64,000 bases of DNA from Acidobacteriota bacterium (GTDB taxonomy: Bacteria > Acidobacteriota > Vicinamibacteria > Vicinamibacterales > UBA2999), in contig JAGNJW010000023.1 in the NCBI GenBank assembly GCA_018000455.1, positions 24,909 to 88,908 of the forward strand. The letters are read 5' to 3'. Each line of letters begins with the position of its first letter. Position 1 is the stretch's first letter. The position numbers and the translations under genes were made by a program. Under the pieces are notes generated by a model. It was not told the origin of the DNA, did no database searches, and was given only the letters and a program-made list of their open reading frames with translations. Shown one piece after another: positions 1-7,499 of the stretch.

Positions 1-1
1 C

Positions 2-961
2 GCCGTCGTGCGCAACCGTCTCGATCGCACCAGCACGCAGCGCCTGGCCGCCGACCTCGATCCGGCCACCCGCCTGCCCCACCTGCGTTCGGTCATCGCC
101 ACCATCGAGCGCATGGTGGCCATCGCCCGGCGCTACAACCACGCCCTGGCGCTGGTCGTCGTCGAGGTCGACGGCATTCGCCAGCGCCGGGCGGCCAACG
201 ACGACGAGACGGTCGACCGTTTGTCACAACTGCTCGGCCGCCGTCTGGCGCGGGCCTTCCGCGCCGAGGATCTGGTAGCGCACGCCGCACCAGGGCGTTT
301 CGTCGTCGCAGCGTTCGGGATGAAGTCGGACGACGGCGTGCAGCGGATGGCCGAGATGCTCGAGAACTTCCGCGAGCAGGCCGTGGAAGGCGCCGACCAC
401 GTCCCGGTCAGCGCCTCCTTCAGCGTCGGCATCGCGCAGATCCGCCTCGATGGCCCCGACGGCGCGACGCTGCTGCGCGCCGCCGAGGCCGCGCTCGCCA
501 CCGCGCAGCAGCACGGCGGCAACCGGATCGAGGCGGCCAGCCGCGGCGAGGCCTCGCGGATCGAATGGACCGCCGATGCCCTGGTCATCGACGCCGACGC
601 CCCGTTTGCCGCGCTGGTCGAGCATGCCCTCGAGACGCGCGGCCATCGCGTGCGCACGATCGGTGACGGACGGGAGGCGCTCGAACTGCTGACCCATCCG
701 GAGTCGCCGGTGCGGGCGCGCTTGCTGGTGCTCGAGCTGGGGCTGCCCGGGCTCGACGGCCTGACGCTGCTCGGCCAGCTGGCCGAGGCCGGCGTGCTCA
801 AGACATCGAAGGCGGTGGTCGTGACGACCCGCTCGGTCGAAGCCGAGATGATCAAGGCCATGGAGCTCGGCGCGACCGACTACATCACCAAGCCCGTCAG
901 CCTGCCGGTGCTGATGCGCCGTCTGCGCTCGGCGCTCGCCGGAGGTCCCGGTGTCGCCTGA
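2..961 (+). CDS. Degenerate GGDEF domain + pseudo-receiver domain protein (5' partial)
   Basis: Likely cyclic-di-GMP receptor/regulatory protein. The frame is open to the window edge; residues are counted from the GTG at base 8. Residues 15-175 form a GGDEF-like domain in which the catalytic GGDEF is replaced by APGRF (94-98), so diguanylate cyclase activity should be lost. An RAED (RxxD, 85-88) lies exactly five residues upstream, where the c-di-GMP inhibitory I-site sits in active cyclases. Residues 190-312 form a response-regulator receiver domain; the Thr (VVVTT) and Lys (YITKP) switch residues are present, but the phospho-acceptor Asp is Glu243 (LELGLPG), a possible phosphomimetic. The stop overlaps the next gene by 11 bases, so it heads or belongs to the operon with the HEAT and glycosyltransferase genes. 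Confidence 0.8.
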   Translation, partial: AVVRNRLDRTSTQRLAADLDPATRLPHLRSVIATIERMVAIARRYNHALALVVVEVDGIRQRRAANDDETVDRLSQLLGRRLARAFRAEDLVAHAAPGRFVVAAFGMKSDDGVQRMAEMLENFREQAVEGADHVPVSASFSVGIAQIRLDGPDGATLLRAAEAALATAQQHGGNRIEAASRGEASRIEWTADALVIDADAPFAALVEHALETRGHRVRTIGDGREALELLTHPESPVRARLLVLELGLPGLDGLTLLGQLAEAGVLKTSKAVVVTTRSVEAEMIKAMELGATDYITKPVSLPVLMRRLRSALAGGPGVA

Positions 962-1997
962 CGCGCTGGTCCGGATGGTGCTCTTCAGCGAGTCGCTGCT
1001 GCTGGTCATCGGCGTGCTGCTCCTGGTGGCGCACGCCACCTGGTGGTGGTGGTACGACCGCTGGAGCGCGGGCCGCGTCGACAAAGTGCGCGGGTCGCTG
1101 CGCGAGGTGCTCGCCGGGGGCGACCGTAATCCCGGCTTCACCCGCGACTTCGTGCGACTGCCGATGCGCCTGCAGATCTATCTGCTCGGCGAACTCGCGC
1201 CGCACCTGACCGGCGACGAGCGTCAGTCGCTGCGCCGGCTGGCGCACCGCGCCGGGCTGCTGGCCAAGGCCGAGCGGCTGTGCCGCAGTTGGTTCTGGTC
1301 GCGCCGCCTCTTCGGCGCGAAGATCTGCACGCTGGTCGGTCATCCGGCCAGCGTCGTGCTGACGCTGCTCACCGACCGCAATCCCTCGGTGCGCGCCCAG
1401 GCGGTCGAGTGGGCCATCCACCGGCCGGATCCCGATGTGGTCCAGGCCCTGCTCGGCATGCTCGCCGATCGCGATGGCCGCTGCCGCTTTGCGGCCCAGG
1501 ATACGCTCGTCAAGCTCGGCCACGCGGCGGTCGCGCCGCTCATCGCCTATCTCGCCGCCGCCGACGACAACGGCACGGTCGGGGCCCTCGAAGTGGCACT
1601 GACGATGGCCGACGCCCGCTTGCTCGCGCCGGCCAAGGCCCTGGCCGGTTCGCCGAGCGCCGGCATCCGGGCCCGCGCCGTGGCGCTGCTCGGCGCCCTC
1701 GGCAGTGCCGAAGGCGTCGCGCTGGTCGAGCGCGCCCTCGACGATGTCGAGGCGGTGGTACGCCAGGCGGCCTTGCGTGCCCTGGGCGGACTGGGGCACT
1801 GGCCGGCCGCCTCGCACGTCGCCCGGCTCGTGCACGATCCGGAGTGGGACGTGCGCCGCCAGGCGGCGCTGTGCCTGCGCGCGTTCGGCGCGCCGGGCGC
1901 GATCTTCCTCAGGCAGCTGCGGCTGTCGGACGATCCGCTGGCCTCGTCGGTGGCGCGCTACGCGCTGGATCTGACGGCTGTTGGTGCCTCGGCATGA
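951..1997 (+). CDS. Membrane-anchored HEAT-repeat protein
   Basis: 348 residues. An N-terminal hydrophobic helix (about residues 8-30, ending in a Trp-rich stretch) anchors a cytosolic body made of alternating helices. From about residue 130 the body shows HEAT/PBS-lyase-type repeats (for example VRAQAVEWAI, VRQAALRALGGLG, VRRQAALCLRAFG), which normally act as protein-protein scaffolds. The GTG start lies inside the last codons of the upstream GGDEF/receiver gene, and the TGA overlaps the ATG of the downstream glycosyltransferase (ATGA), so all three are translationally coupled. I infer it scaffolds or regulates the glycosyltransferase; no enzymatic motif is visible. Confidence 0.8.
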   Translation: MSPDALVRMVLFSESLLLVIGVLLLVAHATWWWWYDRWSAGRVDKVRGSLREVLAGGDRNPGFTRDFVRLPMRLQIYLLGELAPHLTGDERQSLRRLAHRAGLLAKAERLCRSWFWSRRLFGAKICTLVGHPASVVLTLLTDRNPSVRAQAVEWAIHRPDPDVVQALLGMLADRDGRCRFAAQDTLVKLGHAAVAPLIAYLAAADDNGTVGALEVALTMADARLLAPAKALAGSPSAGIRARAVALLGALGSAEGVALVERALDDVEAVVRQAALRALGGLGHWPAASHVARLVHDPEWDVRRQAALCLRAFGAPGAIFLRQLRLSDDPLASSVARYALDLTAVGASA

Positions 1998-3448
1998 GCG
2001 TGAGCTACCTGCTGGCGGTGACCGTCGAGGCGCTGATGGGGCCCGTCGAGGCCGCCGTCCTCGCCTACTTCGTCCTCATCAACGTCTGCTACACCGGCCT
2101 GCTCGTGGCGGCGGTATTCGAGATGCGCCGGACGCGCAACGAGGCCGTCGGCATCAACGATCACATCGTGGTCGGTTCGCGCCTGGCCCCGACCATCAGC
2201 ATCCTCGCGCCGGCCTACAACGAGGAGGCAACGATCACCGAGAGCGTGCAGTCGTTGCTCACGCTCGACTATCCGAATCTCGAAGTGGTGGTCATCGCCG
2301 ACGGCTGCAAGGACTCGACCATCGAGGTCCTCACACAGGAGTTCTCGCTGGTCGAGGTGCACCGGGCGTATTCCCCGCGCGTGCACACCAAGGGCGTGGT
2401 GGCGCTCTACCGCTCGGTGCGCCACGCGAATCTGGTCGTCGTCGACAAGCTGAACGGCGGCAAGGCCGACGCGCTGAACGTCGGCCTGAACCTGGCAAGC
2501 GGCGAGCTGGTGTGCGCCATCGACGCCGACACGCTCATCGAGCGCGGCGCTCTCGTCCGTCTGGCGCGGCCGATGATCATCGACTCGCAGGTGGTCGCCA
2601 CCGGCGGCACGATCCGTCCCGTGAACGCCGTGCCGACCAGGAACGGCCAGGTGCTCGACGTCACGGTGCCACGCAACCTGCTGGCCGGCGTGCAGGTGGT
2701 CGAGTATCTGCGCGCGTTCCTGCTCGGGCGCCTCGGCCTCAACCGCCTCGGCGGCAACCTCATCATCTCGGGGGCGTTCGGGCTGTTTCGCCGCGAGCCG
2801 ATGATCGCCGCCGGCGGCTGGCTGCACGACACGGTCGGCGAAGACATGGAACTGGTCGTTCGGCTCAGACGGCTCGGCTACGAGCAGGGGGGCCCGAGCG
2901 ACGTGGTCTTCGTGCCCGACCCGACGGCCTGGACCGAAGTCCCCGAGTCGTGGGGGGTGCTGGGCCGGCAACGCGATCGCTGGCACCGCGGCCTCACCGA
3001 CACGCTGTGGCGGCACCGCCGGCTCATCGGCAACCCGCGCTTCGGCGCCATGGGCCTCATCGTGTTCCCCTACTTCGTGCTCGTCGAGCTGCTGGCACCG
3101 ATCGTCGAGGCCCTGGGTCTCATCGTGCTCGCCGGCTCGCTTGCCGTCGGGCTCATCGATAAGACGTTCGCGGTGCTCTTCTTCGCCCTTGCCATCGGCA
3201 TCGGCCTCATCCTCAGCGTGGCGACGCTGCTGCTCGACCAGGCGGCCTTCATGCGCTTCCGCCGTCCGCGCGACCTGGCGTGGCTGGTCTGGTGGAGCGT
3301 GGCCGAGAACCTCGGCTACCGGCAGATGACCGTCTACTGGCGGCTGCGCGGGCTCTGGAAGTACATGCGTGGACGCTCCGACTGGGGCGCGATGACACGC
3401 AAGGGCTTCGCGACCAAGCCGCCGGTGTCGACGGCACGTCCGAGCTGA
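1994..3448 (+). CDS. Processive family 2 glycosyltransferase (PgaC/BcsA-like)
   Basis: 484-residue inner-membrane glycosyltransferase, probably polymerising an exopolysaccharide from a nucleotide sugar. One or two N-terminal transmembrane helices (about 5-45) precede a GT-A domain: nucleotide-binding ADG (102-104), metal-binding DAD (177-179), catalytic-base GED (282-284) and the QxxRW motif of processive synthases (QRDRW, 326-330). Several transmembrane helices follow (about 350-430). The ATG at 1994 is chosen because it overlaps the previous stop as ATGA and matches the start of the family; the frame is open further upstream but only as a shadow of the HEAT gene. Context with a degenerate GGDEF protein suggests c-di-GMP-type control, as in cellulose and PNAG synthesis. 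The exact polymer cannot be told. Confidence 0.88.
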   Translation: MSVSYLLAVTVEALMGPVEAAVLAYFVLINVCYTGLLVAAVFEMRRTRNEAVGINDHIVVGSRLAPTISILAPAYNEEATITESVQSLLTLDYPNLEVVVIADGCKDSTIEVLTQEFSLVEVHRAYSPRVHTKGVVALYRSVRHANLVVVDKLNGGKADALNVGLNLASGELVCAIDADTLIERGALVRLARPMIIDSQVVATGGTIRPVNAVPTRNGQVLDVTVPRNLLAGVQVVEYLRAFLLGRLGLNRLGGNLIISGAFGLFRREPMIAAGGWLHDTVGEDMELVVRLRRLGYEQGGPSDVVFVPDPTAWTEVPESWGVLGRQRDRWHRGLTDTLWRHRRLIGNPRFGAMGLIVFPYFVLVELLAPIVEALGLIVLAGSLAVGLIDKTFAVLFFALAIGIGLILSVATLLLDQAAFMRFRRPRDLAWLVWWSVAENLGYRQMTVYWRLRGLWKYMRGRSDWGAMTRKGFATKPPVSTARPS

Positions 3449-3455
3449 ACGCCGC

Positions 3456-4217
3456 TCAATCGAACAGCTGCGCGCCGTCGGCACGGAGCCAGCGCCGGGC
3501 TTCGAGATAGCGCGGACAGGCGGCCGCCACGTGCCGCCAGAACCGCGCCGAGTGATTGAGCTCGCGCCGATGCATCAGCTCGTGCAGCAGCACGTACTCG
3601 CGCACGAAGGGCGGCGTCTGCACGAGGCGCCAGTTGAGTGAGATCGTGCCGCGGCGCGAGCACGAGCCCCAGCGCGACGCTTGATTGCGGATCGACACGC
3701 GCGTCACCGTGATGCCGTGACACTCCGCCAGCGCCAGCAGCTCGCCCGGCAGGGTCGCGGCGGCCCTGACACGGAGCCATGTCTGCACGGCCGCCTTGAG
3801 GGCCCGGCCATCGTCGGGTGCGACCGCAATGGTGGCGCCGTCGATGAGCACGCGGCTGGCACCACCGTCCACGAGCGGGCACGGCTCGCCGTCGACGAGG
3901 ACCACGGCGCCAACCGCCCATCGGGCCGTCGCGCGCTTTGCGCGTGTCAGCAGCTGGCGGGCGATCCAGGCCTGCTGCGAGTCGACAAACTGGCGCGCCT
4001 CACGCTTGCTGCCCCACCAGGGCATCGTCACGCGCAGCGTGCGGTCGCCGAGCAGACGCAGAATATAGCGCCGCGTGCCGCGGCGCCGCACGTAGACCAC
4101 CTCCGGCGCCGCGTCCAGCACCACCCGCGGCAGTCCGGCTGAGGGCTCGGCCGGCAGCCGCTCAACGGCTGCCGGGGGCGGCGCCTCGGAGGAGAGCGGC
4201 AGTCCGAGCTGCACCAC
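3456..4217 (-). CDS. YgjP-like zinc metallopeptidase (DUF45/WLM type)
   Basis: 253 residues. The C-terminal half carries the gluzincin motif HELMH (212-216), preceded by the family's SRWGSC motif (181-186) and by ISLNWRL; His222 of LNHS fits the third ligand region. This matches the M48-related YgjP family, stand-alone proteases of unknown substrate often linked to restriction-modification or maintenance. The N-terminal 40 residues are low-complexity Pro/Ala. GTG start; it begins six bases after the stop of the PagL-like gene upstream, so the two are probably co-transcribed. Confidence 0.83.
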   Translation of the reverse strand: MVQLGLPLSSEAPPPAAVERLPAEPSAGLPRVVLDAAPEVVYVRRRGTRRYILRLLGDRTLRVTMPWWGSKREARQFVDSQQAWIARQLLTRAKRATARWAVGAVVLVDGEPCPLVDGGASRVLIDGATIAVAPDDGRALKAAVQTWLRVRAAATLPGELLALAECHGITVTRVSIRNQASRWGSCSRRGTISLNWRLVQTPPFVREYVLLHELMHRRELNHSARFWRHVAAACPRYLEARRWLRADGAQLFD

Positions 4218-4223
4218 GAGAGA

Positions 4224-4847
4224 CTAGCGCGCCCCCATGCGCGTCCACCCCATGGTGAGCATGTGAGCGTTGACGCCGGGATTCTGCCGCAGGCGGTTGC
4301 CGTTCGAGATGTGATGCAGACGATAGCCGGCGACGAGCCCGTGCCCGCCGCGCCCGAACACGCGCACGCCCACGCCGGCATGGGCCGTGAAGTTGCTGCC
4401 GGTCGTGGCGTCCGGAATCGGTGCCGAGGTCCACAGCGCGCCGCCGCCGGCTTCCACGTACGGCGCAAGGCGTCCGCCGGGCGCAAAGTTCCACCGCCAC
4501 GCCAGCGGCGACAGGCCCACCCCGCGCGCCCTCCCGGTCGACCACTGGGAAAAAATCGGGATGATCTCGACCGACCACTGGAATCGACCCCTGGCCCACC
4601 GCGGCCCCCGCAGGTCCGTGAGCACGCGGCCCCAGGCGAGCTGCGTCGTCAGGTACCGCTCGCCGCCCCTTGACTGCAGGACGGTGATGCCGCGCGCGGC
4701 GCTGGCCGAGGCCGACCACTCGGTGGCACCGCGCACGACGGGTGTCTGCGCGTCGGCGTCAACCGACCCGCCCAGCGCCAGCGCCGTCGCCGTCGCAGCG
4801 ACGAGCGCACGATAGAATGCCGGGGTGAGCGAGTTTTGTGCCGTCAT
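4224..4847 (-). CDS. PagL-like lipid A 3-O-deacylase (outer membrane)
   Basis: 207 residues. A signal peptide (about 1-34, ending ADAQ) is followed by alternating short beta strands typical of a small outer-membrane barrel. The PagL family signature is visible near residue 175: a YRLHHISNGN stretch giving the catalytic His and Ser (HxSN), followed by the NPGVN segment. PagL removes the 3-O acyl chain from lipid A. The final residues (WTRMGAR) lack the usual terminal aromatic. The ATG at 4847 is the only reasonable start before the signal peptide; it shares a CATG palindrome with an internal ATG of the divergent bacilliredoxin gene, and the two coding regions overlap by 23 bases. Confidence 0.78.
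   Translation of the reverse strand: MTAQNSLTPAFYRALVAATATALALGGSVDADAQTPVVRGATEWSASASAARGITVLQSRGGERYLTTQLAWGRVLTDLRGPRWARGRFQWSVEIIPIFSQWSTGRARGVGLSPLAWRWNFAPGGRLAPYVEAGGGALWTSAPIPDATTGSNFTAHAGVGVRVFGRGGHGLVAGYRLHHISNGNRLRQNPGVNAHMLTMGWTRMGAR
4813..4818 (+). promoter_or_regulatory. -10 box TAGAAT, leaderless type
   Basis: TAGAAT lies six bases before the GTG at 4825. No Shine-Dalgarno and no convincing -35 are visible, so transcription probably starts at the initiation codon. It supports GTG 4825 over the ATG at 4846 as the start. Confidence 0.55.
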
Positions 4848-5187
4848 GTCCGCCCGTGATCTGGAAACGGCCTTGAGCGCGTCCCACATCGAACCCGTCA
4901 TTCTCTTCAAGCATAGCCAGACCTGCGGCGTGAGTCTCATGGCACGGGAACTGCTCGCCGACGGCAGCGTGCCGCGACCGCTGCACGAGATCGTCGTGCA
5001 GCGCCAGCGTGAGCTCTCGAACGCGGTGGCCTCGACGCTCGGCGTGCGGCACGAGTCGCCCCAGGTGGTCGTCGTCGCACGCGGCGCGGCCGTATGGCAC
5101 AGCTCCCATTCGGGCGTCACGCCGGACCGGATTGCGCGCGCCTGGCAGGACGCGGCCGCCAGCTTCACTGCGACTCCGGCACGCTGA
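4825..5187 (+). CDS. YtxJ/BrxC-type monothiol bacilliredoxin
   Basis: 120 residues with a thioredoxin-like fold. The redox motif is HSQTCGVS near residue 32, the single-cysteine TCxxS arrangement of the bacillithiol-system protein YtxJ/BrxC, which removes bacillithiol from S-bacillithiolated proteins or transfers it. Presence of this family suggests the organism makes bacillithiol. The GTG start is backed by a -10 box exactly six bases upstream. It overlaps the divergent PagL gene at its start and the rhodanese-methyltransferase gene by 23 bases at its end (convergent). Confidence 0.82.
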   Translation: MSEFCAVMSARDLETALSASHIEPVILFKHSQTCGVSLMARELLADGSVPRPLHEIVVQRQRELSNAVASTLGVRHESPQVVVVARGAAVWHSSHSGVTPDRIARAWQDAAASFTATPAR

Positions 5188-6022
5188 GTTTGCGGGCCAC
5201 GACCGACGCCACCATCCGGCCGTCGACGTCGCCCTCGCGCTGGCGCTCGACGGCGAGCGATGCGACCAGGCGTGGCAGTTCACCCGCCTCGAGCAAGAAC
5301 GCGGGGTTGGAGGGCCGTCCGCGCGCAGCCTGTGCCGTCGTGAACGTCTCGTAGACGAGCAGTCCCCCCGGTACCAACGCGCGGACGATTGCCGGCATCA
5401 AAGGTCGGTGCAGGTAGTTGGTCACGACGACGAGATCGTAGGCGCCGTCGCCCAGATCGATGGCACCGGCCTCGAGATCGCAGACCTCGGTCGTCACGGG
5501 CCAGCCAAGGCGCGCCGCCACGGCGCTGAGCGCCGCCATGCGCTCAGCGTCGCGATCGAGCGCGGTGACCGGCCAGCCGGCCGCGGCGAAGAGCAGGGCG
5601 TGGCGTCCGCGTCCAGCCGCCACGTCGAGGACGCGCATGCCCGGTGACAACAGATCGGCATTGTCGACCACCCATCCGGCCGGGCCGTCGATTGGCGCCG
5701 CCCCGAACTCGCGCGGACCGTTCCAGCCGGCCATGCCGTTGGCCAGGTCGTAGACCGGGCCACGGCCGGCACGAACGAGCAGCTCTGCGGCCCGCGCGCT
5801 GCGCACGCCGTGTTCGCAGCAGACGAGGATTGGACCGTCTGGCAGCACGGCCGGTGCCGACGCGATGCGATCCACCGGCAGGAGCCGGGCGCCGGGCAGG
5901 TGGCCGAGGCCGGCGTACTCATGTGGGGTGCGGACGTCGACCAGGGTCAGCGGACCCGCCGACATCAGACGGCGGGCCTCCTCACTCGAAACGCGAACGG
6001 CACGTGCGGACGTCGCGCTCAC
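5165..6022 (-). CDS. Rhodanese-SAM methyltransferase fusion protein
   Basis: 285 residues in two domains. Residues 8-105 are a rhodanese: LVDVRTPHEYAGLGHLPGA followed by active-site Cys69 in CEHGVRS. Residues 115-280 are a class I SAM methyltransferase with motif I VLDVAAGRGRH (131-141), acidic LDRD ending beta 2, and LVVVTNYLHRP downstream; it resembles TehB/UbiE-like enzymes. The pairing suggests methylation of a sulfur, selenium or tellurium compound, but that is inference. The GTG start overlaps the upstream small gene's stop as GTGA, so translation is coupled. Confidence 0.82.
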   Translation of the reverse strand: MSATSARAVRVSSEEARRLMSAGPLTLVDVRTPHEYAGLGHLPGARLLPVDRIASAPAVLPDGPILVCCEHGVRSARAAELLVRAGRGPVYDLANGMAGWNGPREFGAAPIDGPAGWVVDNADLLSPGMRVLDVAAGRGRHALLFAAAGWPVTALDRDAERMAALSAVAARLGWPVTTEVCDLEAGAIDLGDGAYDLVVVTNYLHRPLMPAIVRALVPGGLLVYETFTTAQAARGRPSNPAFLLEAGELPRLVASLAVERQREGDVDGRMVASVVARKLSVPESQ

Positions 6023-6177
6023 GCCCCCACGACGCGCTCGGCGAACGTGATGAGATGGCCGTTCGAATCGTAGACGGCCAGTTCGCGCCTCCCGTACGGC
6101 TTGGTCTGCAGCGCCATGACGACCGGCACCGGTGGCGTGATCGCGGTGTGCGTGAAGCGAATGGTGTTGATCGACAT
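6019..6177 (-). pseudogene. C-terminal remnant of a glyoxalase/VOC domain, or 52-residue protein
   Basis: A 52-codon reading frame starting at ATG 6177 with a good Shine-Dalgarno (GGGGAGG, seven bases upstream). The second half, YGRRELAVYDSNGHLITFAE, matches the last strand of vicinal-oxygen-chelate proteins, including the conserved metal-ligand Glu, but the other three beta-alpha modules are absent. It ends GTGA-coupled to the rhodanese-methyltransferase gene. It may be a decayed gene kept as a translated leader, or a small expressed protein. Confidence 0.5.
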
Positions 6178-6307
6178 GTCGGACCTCCCCGGCGCCTGCG
6201 ACGCCGGCGCAGGCAAGACTCTTGGTTGCGTCCGGGGCGGAGCCCGCGAGGGACTCCGGCAGTCTACGAGGCGGCCCAGTTGCGGCGCAACACCCCGGCC
6301 GGCCTGC

Positions 6308-6313
6308 TATGCT
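6308..6313 (+). promoter_or_regulatory. -10 box TATGCT, leaderless type
   Basis: TATGCT sits six bases before the GTG at 6320. There is no Shine-Dalgarno before that codon, which fits leaderless expression of the small helical protein. Confidence 0.5.
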
Positions 6314-6319
6314 GCTGGC

Positions 6320-6574
6320 GTGGCGCGAGGCTGGGAGAGCAAGGCCGTCGAATCGCAGCAGGAAGACCGGGCGACGCGCCGGCCCTCGGGGCCGGCCCTG
6401 TCGCCCGACGAGCGAGACCGGCGCCAGCGCGCCGACACGGTCGCGCTCGCGCTGGCCGATACGACGGCTCAGCTGCAGGCGGCGTGCCGGCCCGTACAGC
6501 GCGACCTGCTGCGCCAGCGGGTCATCGCCCTCGAGCGGCTCCTGGCGGAGCTCCGGACCTCACCGGCGCGGTAG
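6320..6574 (+). CDS. Small helical hypothetical protein (GWESKAVE motif)
   Basis: 84 residues, rich in Arg, Gln, Ala and Glu, predicted mostly alpha-helical. It opens with ARGWESKAVESQQE and ends in a long charged helix. I recall similar small proteins in Acidobacteria but no function. The GTG start is chosen from the conserved-looking N-terminus and the -10 box six bases upstream. It lies alone between the VOC remnant and the RRM gene. Confidence 0.55.
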   Translation: MARGWESKAVESQQEDRATRRPSGPALSPDERDRRQRADTVALALADTTAQLQAACRPVQRDLLRQRVIALERLLAELRTSPAR

Positions 6575-6595
6575 GCAGTCCAACCGGCCGACGCG

Positions 6596-6625
6596 TTGCA
6601 GAACCCGCGGTCTTCCTGCTATGCT
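6596..6625 (+). promoter_or_regulatory. Sigma-70-type promoter for the RRM gene
   Basis: TTGCAG (6596-6601), 18-base spacer, TATGCT (6620-6625). The start point would fall near 6632, leaving a 5' untranslated region of about 115 bases before the RRM protein's GTG. Confidence 0.5.
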
Positions 6626-6748
6626 CGGCCGAATCCTAAGGGTTTGACGCCTCCCTATCACCACCACTTGTCGCCCCGGTCCCAACGCGGAGACAGCGCG
6701 TCGCTCCAACGAGTGAGTCGCCCAGCGGAACCTCAAGAGTAACCAGCC

Positions 6749-7489
6749 GTGCCAGCCGTTCGCCTGTTCATCGGAAACCTTCCCTACAACGCCACCGAGG
6801 ACGACATCCGCGCGCACTTCGCGCAGGTGGGACCACCCACGCAGATCGTGCGTCCGCTCGATCGCGAGACCGGTCGTGCCCGCGGTTTTGCGTTTGTCGA
6901 ATATGGTGAGCGCCCGCTGGCCGAAGAGGCCGTCAAGCGCTTCGACGGCCAGCTCTTCATGGGCCGCCCGCTGGCCGTCAGCGAAGCGCGGGCCCGCGAC
7001 GATCGCGGTCCGAGCGGTCCGCCGCGTCCGGGTGGCTACGGTGCGCCACGCCCAGGTGGCGGCGGCTTCACGCCGCGGCCGGGGGGCTTCACGTCCCGTC
7101 CTCCTGGCGAGGGCGGCTACGCGCCTCGTACTGGCGGCTTCCGCCAGAACCCCGGCGACCCGCCGCTCACCGAAGCAGCCCTCGCCCGCTCCCGCAACTT
7201 CGGGCCGCCAGCACCGCCCAAGGGCAAGAAGGGGCCGAAGACCGGCTTTGCCGCCAAGGAGCGCGGACCCAAGGGACCGATCCCGACCAAGTTCACCGGA
7301 CGCGTCTACGGTCTCGACGACCAGGACGAAGCGGCCGCCGCCGCCGACGACGCGCTGCCAGACTTCATGAAGGCCGACACCGACTCGACCACCGACGCCG
7401 ACTCGGCAACCGACACCGATTCGGCTGCCAACCCCGACTCGGGCACCGAGGCCAACTCGGGCGACGACAGTCCCGACGAGAAGGACTAG
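6749..7489 (+). CDS. RRM-domain RNA-binding protein with GR/P-rich and acidic tails
   Basis: 246 residues. A single RNA recognition motif at residues 4-80 with RNP2 (LFIGNLPYN, 6-14) and RNP1 (RGFAFVEY, 45-52), like cyanobacterial Rbp proteins. Then about 60 residues rich in Gly, Arg and Pro (RPGGYGAPRPGGG type), a basic KGKKGPK segment, and a C-terminal tail of repeated Asp-Ser/Thr units (bases 7370-7480). Such proteins act as RNA chaperones or mRNA-stability factors, often cold induced. The long 5' leader suggests post-transcriptional control. A shorter paralogue lies at 50268-50621. Confidence 0.87.
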   Translation: MPAVRLFIGNLPYNATEDDIRAHFAQVGPPTQIVRPLDRETGRARGFAFVEYGERPLAEEAVKRFDGQLFMGRPLAVSEARARDDRGPSGPPRPGGYGAPRPGGGGFTPRPGGFTSRPPGEGGYAPRTGGFRQNPGDPPLTEAALARSRNFGPPAPPKGKKGPKTGFAAKERGPKGPIPTKFTGRVYGLDDQDEAAAAADDALPDFMKADTDSTTDADSATDTDSAANPDSGTEANSGDDSPDEKD

Positions 7490-7499
7490 GCCTCGCGGC

